DNA of 64,000 nt. It comes from Coenobita brevimanus. Taxonomy: Eukaryota > Arthropoda > Malacostraca > Decapoda > Coenobitidae. The notes below the pieces were generated by a model. It had not been told where the DNA came from and did not search any database. It saw only the letters and a program-made list of their open reading frames with translations. Positions 13,720 to 25,706 of the stretch are shown in pieces; the first letter of the stretch is position 1; the number at the start of each line of letters is the position of its first letter. The DNA lies in the NCBI GenBank assembly GCA_032717465.1, contig CM064669.1:42849853-42913852 (forward strand), given 5' to 3'. The position numbers and the translations under genes are program-made.

Positions 13720-13940
13720 CAACTACTGGGAAGATGAGACAGGACATGATATTCCTTTATTTAGGAAGAAAGAATCCCGAACAGACTGTTCAAACATTAG
13801 GAGTAATCAGAACTGTAGAAAGGTGGATTAGGTGCTTTCGGGTGGAAGGCACACCAGACGTTAGTCATCAATCATGTCGCCCTTGTGTTACCACACCAAT
13901 ACAGAACCAGGAAATAGTCAAAACGAAGGAAGGTAGCACC
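13720..13940 (+). pseudogene. Tc1-like transposase N-terminal fragment
   Basis: A reading in the frame of 13536-14009 gives a degenerate paired-type helix-turn-helix: GRKNPEQTVQTLGVIRTVER, then WIRCFRVEGT, CRPCVTTPIQNQEIV. Known Tc1 transposases have the same order: a first helix-turn-helix, a W-I-R-R-aromatic/basic stretch with EEG, then GRPR-T-T-x-x-Q-D-x-x-I-V. Here the GRPR (AT-hook) equivalent is degraded to CRPC. No DDE catalytic domain follows. The family call is fairly firm; it is a relic. Confidence 0.6.
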
Positions 13941-14458
13941 TGTAAGCAGTACTTATTCTGTAAGAGACGAACTGAACCTAGAATTATGCACACGAATAGT
14001 TGTGCGTAGACATCGGTCTTCTGGATTATGTGTTCGAACCCCAGCCTGTAGGATTCATTTCGCCACTCATGACAAAACATTTGGTTATCAATATACACTA
14101 ACTCTATCCTTGTATGTAACAATGTTGTCTGATGACAGATAATGACAATCACAGGTTATAATTATCAACTTAAGCTAAGCAGAAGTTAAATTAATAATAA
14201 AGAAGCGAAACCAATATTTAAACGTGTCTTTAGTTAATTGAATTACAGTGTTTCTAACACGGGATTAAAAAAGAGAACAGATAAGAAACTGTTAATATAC
14301 AAACCAAGTAAAATTAGCAGTCGGAAAAACACAACTAAATGTATTTATTTCGCTTAGTTACGAAAAATATGCTTACATCCACAGGCTGGTCACCTGATTG
14401 CAAATGACAACTATGTCAGTGCTACCAACCAAATTTTAGGACACGACTTTTGTCTTTG
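13941..14458. other. Unassigned AT-rich stretch
   Basis: No gene recognised. It separates the Tc1 fragment from the second 78-bp cluster. Confidence 0.4.
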
Positions 14459-14592
14459 ATTGTACAGAATATATCGGGAAGGAAGGGGTGCTATCAAGCC
14501 TCCTGTGTCATCAATAACGATAAGATATTGAGGTCCAATGTACAGAATATATCGGGAAGGAAACGGTGCTATCAAGCCTCCAGTGTAACTTG
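14459..14592. repeat. 78-bp repeat, second cluster (about 1.7 copies)
   Basis: The same TACAGAATATATCGGGAAGG and GCTATCAAGCCTCC blocks as 13036-13400, with CATCAATAACGATAAGATA between them. About 1.1 kb of other sequence, including the Tc1 relic, lies between the clusters. Confidence 0.85.
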
Positions 14593-14689
14593 GAATACGG
14601 CGCAATGCTCGAAATCAGGTACCACATCGATAACAGATACTGGCAAAGTTCACTTTTGATCCACGAATCCGATTACAATTTTTCAAAAG

Positions 14690-14816
14690 ATTCTTACTAC
14701 CTCCAGGGAATACTGTTCAGCTGAGGGTAGGCCTATCGGTGACAAATTTTTTATACAGCCTTCAGTAATTCATGACCACAAAATATCTCCCTAGGCTAAA
14801 TAAAATCGTGTGTTGG
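14690..14816. repeat. Palindromic-end dispersed repeat (good copy)
   Basis: The left end TTCTTACTACCTCCAGGGAA, then CTGTTCAGCTGAGG, mirrors the right end CTAGGCTAAATAAAATCGTG, then TTGGTGGGAAAAATAA. The interior has the CAGCCTTCAGTAATTC block that recurs in the 37-bp array at 52.9 kb. About 125 bp in all, resembling a very short MITE. Confidence 0.6.
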
Positions 14817-14984
14817 TGGGAAAAATAAAACACAAAATACGACACCGGGGCGAGGAAGTTGGGATGGCCGCCCCGTGTGAGGTTCTTTGAGCCCGAAAAC
14901 AAGGGTTCCCCTTAGTGAACAACATAAGGGTCAAATTTTCTAATGGTCGGTTTATCAAATGGTTATCTTTTTCAGCAGCAACTG

Positions 14985-15352
14985 GTGGTTAAGTGGTTAC
15001 AATGCCCCAGTCGGAATAACGACCGCCCATAAGTTTGATCCCCAAGAGGTGACTCCAAGACAGTAAGCATACAAACTGGACTACGATAGCCTAGCCTCGG
15101 GACCCTGTACCTAACAGGGAGTAAAATGGAATTAGGTGGAAATTTTTTTTCTTTTTTTTTTTTTACCGAAGCAAACCATTCAAACTGCCTCTAAACTACC
15201 TACAAACGTTCAACTCTCCCTATCCACCGAAGGGATGGTCGCTAATCACCGAAGGGGTAATGGAGGACCGTAGGAAAATGGCAGTTTCAGCCTGTATCCC
15301 ACCGGGTTCACGTTCAGATGAGCCTGGTACAAAATCAACAACAACAACACAC
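14985..15352 (+). repeat. tRNA-derived SINE
   Basis: A head with an A-box-like TGGTTAAGTGG (about 14990) and a B-box-like AGTTTGATCCCC (about 15035), correctly spaced for an RNA polymerase III promoter. The body block TAGCCTAGCCTCGGGACCCT (about 15088) is shared with 7741-7930 and 35485-35680. The 3' end is a CAACAACAACAACA simple tail near 15338-15352. An internal T-rich run at 15146-15163 may be a secondary change. Confidence 0.65.
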
Positions 15353-15414
15353 TGAAAGAAAAGCATGTGGCAGCCAAATACTAATCGCCCGCCAGAATAT
15401 GCTGTTGGCTAAGT

Positions 15415-15815
15415 CCAAGATATTGGCCGTATGTTAATACCCTGAAGGTATCATGTTGATAGCTCAAGCTGTTCATGAGATATAATGATGGTAAAGGCGG
15501 GCAATAAACAACTGGTTGACCTTTGGCAATCATTTTGGTGACCATGACCTTGACCTCCAGTGCCCAGTTCGAACTCTGCCAAGATTTTGGCCACACCTTA
15601 ATACCCTGAAGGTTTGATGTTGATGTATCAAGCCATTCATGAGATATGCTGGGGCTAAGGGCGGGCAATTAAAACTAGTTGACCTTTAGCAGCTATTTTG
15701 GTTACCTTGACCTTGACTCCGAGTGCCCATTTTCGATTTCGGCCGATGTTTTGGCCATATCTTAATACCCTGAAGGTTTCATGTTGATAGCTAAAGCCGT
15801 TCATGATATAATGAG
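15415..15815. repeat. About 165-bp tandem repeat, 2.4 copies
   Basis: TTAATACCCTGAAGGT recurs near 15434, 15599 and 15763 with GTTGAT and TTCATGAGATAT following. The units also share GGGCGGGCAAT, GTTGACCTTT and ACCTTGACC blocks. The ACCTTGACC content also occurs at 19.1-19.7 kb. Confidence 0.88.
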
Positions 15816-15816
15816 G

Positions 15817-15819
<3 letters not shown>

Positions 15820-15899
<80 letters not shown>
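15820..15899. repeat. (CA)n microsatellite
   Basis: About 40 units directly at the end of the 165-bp array. Confidence 0.97.
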
Positions 15900-15902
<3 letters not shown>

Positions 15903-16572
15903 GCGGGCAAAAACATTATCGCTCCGTTTTGTAAAGGCGGGCGATAATAAATATGTTACAGACCCATTCCTGTGGTTTCTAGGTTCGGAACGAGGGGCTC
16001 TGGTGACAAAGAATAGCATGTTCAGAAATGCCAGAAATGCCAAACAGATTGTCTCCTCTATAGGGGAAAAAGTAGAAAATATAAAAACAATATAGAGGTG
16101 ATGCTACTGAATGAGTTAAACTTGGTTTCAGAAGGTGCTACAGTGCCGTGCCTGTGGTTCTCTGGGACTGGAAAATGAACACTCTGATGGACAAGTGAAT
16201 GGACAGCTTTTATTGTGATGCCAAACCACAAACCTCCCATAAGATGAATAAAATCATCTGGAAGAGAAAAGTCTTTTTATGTCACCGTCTCTGGACGTAG
16301 GTTTCAGAGTTCGTTCCCTGAGGCCCGGCAGTCTTGTTATGTACCATACACCTTGAAATATCACCACTTCGGCGCTAACACTCACCGTCCATATTGATTA
16401 CATGTTAGGGCTGTCTCATACAGGATTGGTGTTAAGTGTTGTACGGAAACACCTCCGCTACTACCTGTTCACCAAACCATAAAGAGACAACCCTAGCATG
16501 TATACAATATTGATGGTGGGTGCTGGTGCCGAAGTTGTGAAACAGGTGTGTGGCAGGTAAGAGGACTTTTGG
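15900..16572. other. Unassigned stretch
   Basis: No gene recognised. AAGATGAATAAAATCATCTGG near 16240 matches the right-end core of the palindromic-end repeat family. Confidence 0.4.
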
Positions 16573-16814
16573 GCCTAAATTCCCGTGTACACTATGTGTC
16601 ATGCCGCGCACCCTGCTGCGCAAAGCGCTGCTCAACTCGGGTTTTCGTGACGCAGAGGGTCTGGGCCGGACACTTTTGGCAAAACTGGCCAAGGGGCAAT
16701 TCATGGTGAAAGCGCGTGCTACCAAGGCCCACAACGCTCTCAGCAGTCTTCTGGCTTCCGCTGAGAGCAGTTGTAGTATTACTGTACCTCTCTTTTGATC
16801 TCCAGTACGACGCA

Positions 16815-16937
16815 ATGGCAGACGGAAGTACAGGTACTGAATGGCAAAGGAGCAACACCCTACATTTTATACAACTGCTGAAGATGCATCCATATATCTG
16901 GCAGGCGAAAAAGAAGCAGTACAAGGACAAGAACTAA
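16815..16937 (+). pseudogene. MADF-domain N-terminal exon or fragment
   Basis: An ATG-initiated 40-codon frame. After an MADGSTGTEW start, the stretch TLHFIQLLKMHPYIWQAKKK followed by QYKDKN matches the first half of the MADF domain, whose pattern is hydrophobic I-x-L-h-x-x-H-P-x-h-W/Y-x-x-x-x-x-x-Y-K-D-x. MADF proteins are DNA-binding transcription factors or the accessory proteins of Harbinger transposons. The frame stops at TAA (16935-16937), where family members usually have a basic residue. Seven bases later a good splice donor, GTAAGT, begins at 16944. A possible acceptor (pyrimidines then CAG) ends at 16805. It may be a broken exon or a pseudogene. The domain call is reasonably strong for its length. 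There is no second half of the domain in the window. Confidence 0.5.
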
Positions 16938-17019
16938 AGAAGTGTAAGTATAAAAACAATATCGGTTGATTTAGCAAATGCTACAAAGTGTGTCATAACA
17001 CTGAAATCACGAAGAAACT

Positions 17020-17139
17020 TTATGTGCCGTGGTCGCTGTTCATCATCTTCTTCCTGTTCTTTTTCTTTTTGTCACAACATAGTGCTACAATGCTCCACAT
17101 CACAGTCTCCTGAACTGCTGCGGTGTTGGTATCCATCAT
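17020..17139 (-). other. Short Lys-rich open frame facing the MADF fragment
   Basis: Begins MMDTNTAAVQETVMWSIVAL and continues into CCDKKKKNRKK before a stop at 17020. The acidic/Ala-Val start followed by a Lys/Arg run is loosely like the N-terminus of HARBI1-type transposases. It is too short to assign. It could be chance. Confidence 0.2.
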
Positions 17140-17415
17140 CCTTCACTCGCAGCTCGACGGTAACGCACTGTTCATTGTACTAGCCTGGGCGTCATCGACC
17201 TCTGCAACACGAGTTGGGCAACATAACGTAGAACAAAGCGCGTGGCATGACCCCTACTGTGGACATGGCTTAAGGGAACGGGCTGTTAAACCTAGACCCA
17301 GAACTGATCACACAACCTCCCCCCACCCCAATACAAACACCACACACCCATACACACTCCACTCACTCAGTCACTCTTTGTCTATGAGCCTGTCTGTTCG
17401 TCCGTTCACCCGTCT

Positions 17416-17873
<458 letters not shown>

Positions 17874-17955
<82 letters not shown>
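17874..17955. repeat. (GT)n microsatellite
   Basis: About 41 uninterrupted units. Confidence 0.97.
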
Positions 17956-17956
<1 letters not shown>

Positions 17957-18199
17957 AATCAACTCATACACACAAACAACATACGGTATTTGCATAAATC
18001 TCTGATGGACTCTACCACGATTGTCTAAAAATTTACGTATAATACACTGACATTGAGTACGTAACGCCATCGATGACCATACCATAAAAAGATCCTGTAA
18101 TTCCCACCCGCCATTTGCCATTAACAATTAACTTTTACCTGCTTCACCAGGTATTTATCCCCCAATTAAGCGCTAATACAAACCAGTAACCTAGGAATT

Positions 18200-18910
18200 A
18201 TTATGCAACTTTTCTTTCCTAAATTCCCAAATGACTTCTCTCTGCTCCTGTTTCTTCTCCAACTTACCATTTTTCTTTCTTTGCTTCTCCTAGTCTTCCT
18301 CGCTGTTCATGTCTTCCTCCTCCCCTTCCTCATTTTTCTTCTCTCCGTTTTCTTTTTAAGCTTTTCTCTTCCTTTCCATACTAAATTATCCTCTCTCCCC
18401 CCCTCTCTCTTTCATTTTTTTGTCACATTCGCCTTGTAATTTCTTCAACGTAGCTGTTTTGCGTCTTCTTTCCCCTCTTCCTCCCCTCGACCTTAACTAA
18501 CCTAACCTGACCTAGCTTCTCTTTCCAATGTATTGTGCTTCCTTCCCTCTCTTCCTATCGTCAACCCTCTTCTTTTTCCTTGCAGTTTGTTAATCTATTT
18601 CTCGCTATTGTTCCTGTACACCATTTATCACTCCTTCCCCTCGCCCCGTTCTTCTCTTCCTCTTCCTCCCCTCTTCTCCCCAGTCTCCAGTAACCTCTTT
18701 TTTTTTTTTTTTTCATCTCGTCGTGTTCCTATTGTCTTTTCTGAATACTTGTCCTTTTTACTCTCCTTGCAGCTGTCATTCCCGTTCTTCCTGTTTCAAT
18801 TTTCCTTCTGCACTGCGGCTCAACTTATTTCTAATTCCCCCCCATCCTCTCTCTCTCTAATCATCACTATTTCCCTTCAGTGTTCTTCAAGTCACGCTTT
18901 ACCGTCTCTC
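18200..18910 (+). repeat. Pyrimidine-rich dispersed repeat, copy B (long form)
   Basis: Shares the 514-800 block, and also an upstream part with 56780-57115: TTGTAATTTCTTCAACGTAG-like and CTTAACTAACCTAACCTGAC blocks in the same order. Contains a T run at about 18700-18716. Confidence 0.6.
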
Positions 18911-18954
18911 ACAAAGACCGTAAGATATAAGTAAACATCGGCCAAAACACAACA

Positions 18955-19090
18955 ATTGGTGCCAGGCACAACAAACCTCGCCCGACGGCAGTTATTATAT
19001 TGCTGTTAGATACTTAATCGTTACTGTCATTTATTGTCAGCAACGATTATTTCAGACAATTAAAGTTTAAGGTAATAACGCAAATGTTAT
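18955..19090 (+). repeat. Dispersed repeat with GGCAGT core, copy 1
   Basis: GGTGCCAGGCACAACAAACC, then CGGCAGTTATTATATTGCTG, aligns with 32618-32770 and 48555-48720. Downstream, TGTCATTTATTGTCAG and GTTATGTTACGCCCT also have counterparts in the 32.6-kb copy. Confidence 0.6.
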
Positions 19091-19094
19091 GTTA

Positions 19095-19660
19095 CGCCCT
19101 CAGAAAACCCGTGATCTTGCATCTGTCCTTTCAAGGTCACTCAAGTGTAACTTGCAATACTTTGGTGATAGAAACTCCGTGTACAAACAGCTAGATAAGG
19201 AGTTTATTACGAGCTCACAACAAAATAGTCTGCCCTTCTTGAGTGTCTGCTCTGAACTGACGCAGTGGCGCCGTCTTCCCAGGCTTGGGGCCCTGGGAAA
19301 GCGTGCTAGGTCAGCAAGTTTAGTGGGGGTATGTATGCATTGGGGGGGGACATATTGTGGAGGGGGTACACAAGGTCAAAGGTCATGGTACCAATGAAAA
19401 GCCCATATGTCACTTCCTATATGTTCATAATAGTAAATACCTCTCTATCTTCAATGAATTTCGAGTTATGGCCCCTTGATTATCCGTGACCTTGAATTTG
19501 ATCTTTCAAGGTCACTCAAGGTCAAATGTCTTGATGCCAAATGAACGCCCATATTACGATTTCCTTAACAGTAAATATCTCTATCTTCAACCGGTTTCAA
19601 GCTACAGTCCTTTGAAAATCCGTGACCTTGATTCCGACATTTCAGGGTCACTCGATTACC
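19095..19660. repeat. CCTTGA-rich degenerate tandem repeat
   Basis: CGTGACCTTGA followed by TTTCAAGGTCACTC recurs near 19110 (degenerate), 19485 and 19621; the last step is 136 bp. Interiors share AGTAAATATCTCTATCTTCA-type blocks. This is a common style of repeat in marine invertebrate genomes. No gene. Confidence 0.7.
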
Positions 19661-20039
19661 TCCAAACTTTAATTACTTTCTTTTGGGACCAGTGCCCACA
19701 TATCCTGAAACTTTCATGTAATATCATTCAGACGTTTTTCCATAACGTTGCTAATAAAGAAAGAAACATAGAAACTCGACCAATAACAATACCTCGCTGG
19801 ACTCCGTCCGGCCAAGGTAAATATCTAACAACTAACAGAACAAACCAGCATCATACGAAGAAAAAACCAGTCATATAAACTCATAAAACCAATTAGAGCG
19901 ATAACCTCATGGCGTGGAGGAGCAGTGAGGTGCCCTGGATAATTCTGAGAGGGATGTCAGGGGCATTTTCAATTTTGCGGACGCGCTAAATGGTCAGAAT
20001 TGATTTAGGTCTTCCCAAAATCTGACGCTGAAATTTCTC

Positions 20040-21460
20040 TGACAGACCCGTGAGGAGGACGATGGAAGGGCGGGAAGGAAGATGGGGCGAAAGCGAAGAA
20101 AGGGGGAGAGAAATGTGGGAAGGATGAATAAAAAGAAGGAATAAAGGAAGGACGGCGATGGAACGGGGACGGAATGGGAGGAAGGGAGGAGTAGGAGTGA
20201 AGGGAAATGAGGAAGCACATAATGGGGAGAAGGAAAAAAGAATAAAAAGAATGGAGGATGAAGAAGTGGAGGAGGATAGGTTGAAATGATGGAAGGGGAG
20301 AAGAGAGAAGAGGGAATGATGAATAAACAGAAGGAAGGAAGATGTTTGGGGAAAAGGATGGTGGGGATGGGGAGGAGGAGACGAAGGGGAAGAGGTGATG
20401 AGGTTAACAGGGGAAGGCATAGAGAGAAGAGGGGTGAAAGAAAGTAGAGAGGTAAAGAGAGAAGGTGAACACTGGAAGACGGTGAAGAGGGAGAGACAAG
20501 AGGTAAGGTGAGAGGGCAGGAGGTACCGTAAGGAAGGAGGGAAAGAGGGGATAGGAAAGTGGAGAGAATGAGCTGAGGGGCGGAAGAGATGTTGGGTGTT
20601 AAGGAGAGATGAATGGCTGGATGGAAGAAGGGAACGTGGAGGAATTAAGGTGAAAAGGGAAGAATGGTGGAGTGGCGAAGTTACTGATGATGTAGCTGCT
20701 GTTACTGAAGGAAGACAGTGGTGGCATGGGGAACTGCATGGGTTGCCGGTGGCCTGGTTAAAAGAAGAAAGAAGAAAGAAGAAGAAGGAGGAGGAGGAGG
20801 AAGAGGAGGAGGAGGAGGAGGAGGAGGAGGAGGAGGAGGTTCAAAAACTCTGTGAATTACGTTGTCTGGAGAAAGAAAGAATAATTTTTAGATAATTTTT
20901 AAACTTCGGGGCTGATCTGTCAAATTTACTCAGGTGAACGACACAAAGACAAAATAATGGATATGGAAAAGGAAGGGAAATGGAGAAAGAAAGATTAAGA
21001 GATAGGGAGACAGGCATGGAGATCGATCGAGGGGAAATGAATAAGAAAATGTGCAGGATGGAGTTGAAGAGTGTGAAGATGAACACAAAGGTATATTGGA
21101 GGTCAGAAGTGGATTACGTGACAGAGAGGGGAGCGAGAAGACGACATGGATGGGAAGAAAAGAGCGGAAGAGTGAAGAATTTACAGACAAAAATATGGAA
21201 AGAGAGGGATGGAGAATGAGAAAGAAGGGGAAATGGAAAAAGAAGAGCAAGAATGAGCGACAGAAACTGCGGGGAGGAGGATTAAGAGCAAGGGAGAGGG
21301 AGAGGGAGAAGGCAACGGAAAGGGAATCTGACATCCGGGGTGGAGGGTGAGGGAGGGGGTAATGGAATTTATAGGGGATAGAGGGCTAGGACGGACTGGA
21401 GGCAGAAGAATGGCAGGTGTGGAGGATGTGAACGAAAGAATGAAAAGGCAGGCGAGATGT
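20040..21460. repeat. Long purine-rich tract with (AGG)n core
   Basis: The plus strand is overwhelmingly A+G. A near-pure AGG run lies at about 20785-20838, with AAG units before it. Open frames on either strand are Glu/Lys/Arg- or Ser/Pro/Leu-rich and reflect composition. Confidence 0.85.
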
Positions 21461-22480
21461 GATGGATGGAACGAAAGGATATAACAGGGATGTGGAAAAA
21501 AAAGTGTGGAACAAAGAGATGGAAAGGAGGGATGGAACAGAAGAATGGGGTGAAGGAATGGGGCAAAAGTACAGACAGGAAGGACGGAATGGATAGAGTG
21601 GAGGGATAGAATGGAGACAGGAAGTGAAGAGATGGGATGGAAAGAGGAATTGAAGGGAAGGAATGGAGGGAACAGAGATGGAATGGCATGAAGGAGTAAA
21701 GTAATGGATCAGAGGGATGGAATGGAGACAAGAAGTGAAGAGATGGGATGAAGAGAGGAATTGAAGGGATGGAATGGAGGGAACAGGGATGGAATGGAAG
21801 GAAGGAGTAAAGAAATGGATCAGAGGGATGGAATGGAGAGATGTCATGCATGGAGGAAGTGAGTATGATGGAATGGAAGGAGGGAGAGGGAGGGGTGGAA
21901 TGGAAGGAGGGAGTGGGTATGATGGAATGGAAGGAGGGAGTGGGAGGGATGGAATGGAAGGAGGGAGTGGGAGGGATGGAATGGAAGGAGGGAGTGGGAG
22001 GGATGGAATGGAAGGAGGGAGTGGGAGGGATGGATCGGAAGGAGGGAGTGGGAGGGATGGAATGGAAGGAGGGAGTGGAAGGAATGGAATGGAAGGAGGG
22101 AGTGGGAGGGATGGAATGGAAGGAGGGAGTGGGAGGGATGGAATGAAGGAGGACGTGACAGGGATGGAATAGGAGCGAGTGAGAGTTGAATGGAATGGAA
22201 GGAGGGAGTGGGAGAGATGGAATGGAAGGAGGGAGTGGGAGGGATGGAATGGAAGGAGGGAGTGGGAGGGATGAAATGGAAGGAGGGAGTGGGAGGGATG
22301 GAATGGAAGGAGGGAGTGGGAGGGATGGAATGGAAGGAGGGAGTGGGAGGGATCGAATGGAAGGAGGGAGTGGGAGGGATGGAGGCGAAGAGATGGTATG
22401 GAAGGATGGATAAGATGGAGGTATTGCATGGAGGGAGTGGGAGGGATGAAATGGATTTTCTGAAGGAATGGATGGATGGA
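21461..22480. repeat. 27-bp purine minisatellite (GGAATGGAAGGAGGGAGTGG type)
   Basis: A unit of 27 bases (nine codons) is repeated about 20 times between 21860 and 22400, with a shorter interruption at 22140-22190 and degenerate copies from 21461. Because 27 is divisible by three, frames stay open on both strands, giving MEWKEGVGG-type and IPSLPLPPS-type readings. The long minus-strand frame (21386-22429) is therefore not evidence for a gene. Confidence 0.93.
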
Positions 22481-22703
22481 AAGGGAAGAATATAGGGAAT
22501 AAACCTTCTACGGCGAACCAGTTACTTATTCATCTATTTTTCTATCTAATGATGTACCTACCTGCCTATCTACCGCCTGAAAACGATACTCTATTCAGCG
22601 TGACCGTGCAGGCCTTCATTCTACCCCATACCACTTTCCCACGTCAGTTAGACAGTGGTAAAAACAAAGATCATAAAACTGACAGTCTGTGCAGGTAACC
22701 GTA

Positions 22704-22708
<5 letters not shown>

Positions 22709-22751
<43 letters not shown>
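22709..22751. repeat. (GT)n microsatellite
   Basis: About 21 units. Confidence 0.96.
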
Positions 22752-22754
<3 letters not shown>

Positions 22755-22925
22755 CTCTCCTACTGAGAGTACTGTTGACCAAAATATCTGCATTTCGATC
22801 TAAACTACGGTAAATTTTTTAACATAAAGTTTGGTTGTGGCAGAGTTGTCTTTACGGTCGAATGCGGTTTATCCTGTTTGAGGGTAAAAATGCAGCCAAT
22901 TTTTATCCACTGATGTGTCCCGATT

Positions 22926-23110
22926 TTTTTTTTTTTTTTTTTTTTTTTCATTTCGACCAACTATGATGAAGTTGAGACCGCAAAATAGCTTACTCGTAAC
23001 CTCTTTATTCTGTTGACGTCTTATATATTTTGTTTCTTGCTGCAATCACACGATGATAATTATTCAGTTTCAGACAAAACTCTCGGGGTTAATGAAGCTG
23101 TATCTATTAA
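22926..23110. repeat. Poly(T) run plus palindromic-end repeat fragment
   Basis: T run at 22926-22948. TTCTTGCTGCAATCACACGA and TAATTATTCAGTTTCAGACA near 23034-23080 match the left end of the family, followed by CTCGGGGTTAATGAAGCTGT. Confidence 0.5.
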
Positions 23111-23247
23111 TAAAGACGTCTCTGTACTTTAAGTAAAGAGTCTCGGCTGTGTAAGTAATGCCGTCAATATGAAGGAATTAATAAGTCAAAAACAAAAATC
23201 ATTCATACTTTTGCCACGAATTTCATGCTACCAGAGATGCCTACTTA

Positions 23248-24004
<757 letters not shown>

Positions 24005-25250
24005 GTATGTACAGAGAAGGGAATGAGAGAAGGAAAACTAGTATGTGCAGGGAGGGGGAAAAAAGAGAAGGAAGACTAGTATGTGCAAGGAGTGGAAGGA
24101 TAGAAGGAAAACTATTATGTGCAAAGACAGGCAGGAGAGAAGGAAAAGTAGTATATGTAGGGAGAGGAAAGAGAAAAGGAAACTTTAATATGTTCAAGGA
24201 GTGGAAAGAGAGAAGGCAAACTTGCGTGTAAAGAGCGGAAAGAGAGAGGGAAAACTAGTACGTGCAAGGAGAGGAAACAGAGATGGAAAACTAGTACGTG
24301 CCATGAGTGGAAAGAGAGAAGGAAAACTAGTGTGTCTAAAGAGGGGAAAAAGAAGGAAAACTAGTATGTGCACGGAAGGAAAGTATGAAGGAAAACAAGT
24401 ATATGTAAAGACAGGAAAGAGAAGGAAACGTAGTATGTGTAGGGAGAGGAAAGAGAGAAGGAAAAGATGTGTGCGTAAAGAGAGGAAAGAGAAGGAAAAC
24501 TAGTATGTGCATGGGAGGATAGTAAGAAGGAAAACTAGTATGTGTAAAGAGAGGGGGAAAAGGAAAAGTAGTATGTGTAAAGAGGGGAAAGTGAGAAGGA
24601 AAAGTAGTATGTAAAGAGAGGAAAGACAGAAGGAAAAGTAGTATGTGTAAGGAGGGGAAAGAGAGAAGGAAAAGTAGTATGTGTAAAGAGGGGAAAGAGA
24701 GAAGGAAAAGTAGTATGTGTAAAGAGGGGAAAGAGAGAAGGAAAAGTAGTATGTGTAAAGAGGGGAAAGAGAGAAGGAAAAGTAGTATGTGTAAAGAGAG
24801 GAGAGAAGGAAAAGTAGTATGTGTAAAGAGGGGAAAGAGAGAAGGAAAAGTAGTATGCGTAAAGAGGGGAAAGAGAGAAGGAAAACTACTATTTGAAAGG
24901 GGGGAATAAAGAAAGAAGGAAAACTAGTATATGCAAGGTGGGGGGGGGGAATTAGAAGGAAAACTAGCATGTTCAAAGACAGGAAAGGGAGAAGGAAAAG
25001 TAGCATGTGTAGGGAGAGGAAGGAGAGAAAGAAAACTAGTATGTGTAGGGAGAGGAAAGAGAAGGAAAACTAGTATTTGAAGGGAAAGGAAAAACAGAAA
25101 GAAAACTAGTATGTGCAGGGAAAGGCAAGAAAATGAAAACTTGAATGTGCAAGGAAAGGAAAGTGTGAAGGAAAATTAGCACGTGCATAGACAGGAAAGA
25201 GACGGATAATTAGTACCGGTATGTGCAAAGAGAGGAAAGAATGAAGGAAA
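24005..25250. repeat. 36-bp purine-rich minisatellite, about 30 copies
   Basis: The unit contains AGTATGTGTAAAGAGGGGAA then AGAGAGAAGGAAAA. It is most regular at 24560-24900, with variants outside. A 36-base unit is twelve codons, so SSMCKEGKERRK-type frames stay open. This is an artefact of the period. Confidence 0.95.
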
Positions 25251-25443
25251 AGAGATACAGTAATAAGTAAACTTTTTGTCTCCTATTATACATTAGTGGA
25301 CAAGGGAAGAGGGAAGCTTGTCTTGGAGAAAATAAAAGTTGTTGGATAATACAGCGCCGCCGACAGTGACTTTCGGCCACACTCAAGACAGACAACGCCT
25401 CAAGGAGAGAAATCACAAGGAACGCCGACGGATATGAATTACC

Positions 25444-25444
<1 letters not shown>

Positions 25445-25519
<75 letters not shown>

Positions 25520-25553
25520 CACGTAACTCTCTCTCTCTCTCTCTCTCTCTCTC
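25445..25553. repeat. (GT)n and (CT)n microsatellites
   Basis: GT to about 25514, CCACGTAA link, CT to 25553. Confidence 0.97.
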
Positions 25554-25706
25554 CACAGCCCAGTCCCACTTTCACATTCAGCAGAAGCGCTACTCAGTTT
25601 TCCCGATTTGCGTCGATCAAGGATGCGGAGGCTCAGATTACGCTGGTCGGAGACTGACGGGCAATACCTAGTTTTCAACACCCAGCCTCGACGTTTACAC
25701 CTACTA

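Larger units (their letters stand above)
16573..17290 (+). mobile_element. Candidate small PIF/Harbinger-like element
   Basis: A GC-rich left end (from about 16573, containing TCCCGTGTACACTATGTGTC then ATGCCGCGC) resembles the reverse complement of the right end (about 17225-17290, containing CCATGTCCACAGTAGGGGTC then ATGCCACGC). Further in, CAACTCG and GCAGAGG blocks are shared in both ends. Between them lie a MADF-type open frame (plus) and a short Lys-rich open frame (minus) pointing toward it. Animal Harbinger elements carry a Myb/MADF-like accessory gene next to the transposase, so the layout fits. No complete transposase is visible, and the exact ends and TWA target duplication are not established. 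Confidence 0.4.

Noticed and set aside
16432..16815. 127-codon minus-strand frame in GC-rich DNA
   Set aside because: The GC-rich end of the candidate Harbinger-like element gives open frames on both strands; no domain recognised.
18490..18520. CTAACCTAACCTGACCTAG, like the arthropod telomere repeat CCTAA
   Set aside because: Only two or three imperfect units, and the same words occur at 57.08 kb as part of a dispersed repeat.
21386..22429. 347-codon minus-strand frame rich in Pro-Ser-Leu-His
   Set aside because: Produced by a 27-bp repeat whose length is a multiple of three; no other coding sign.
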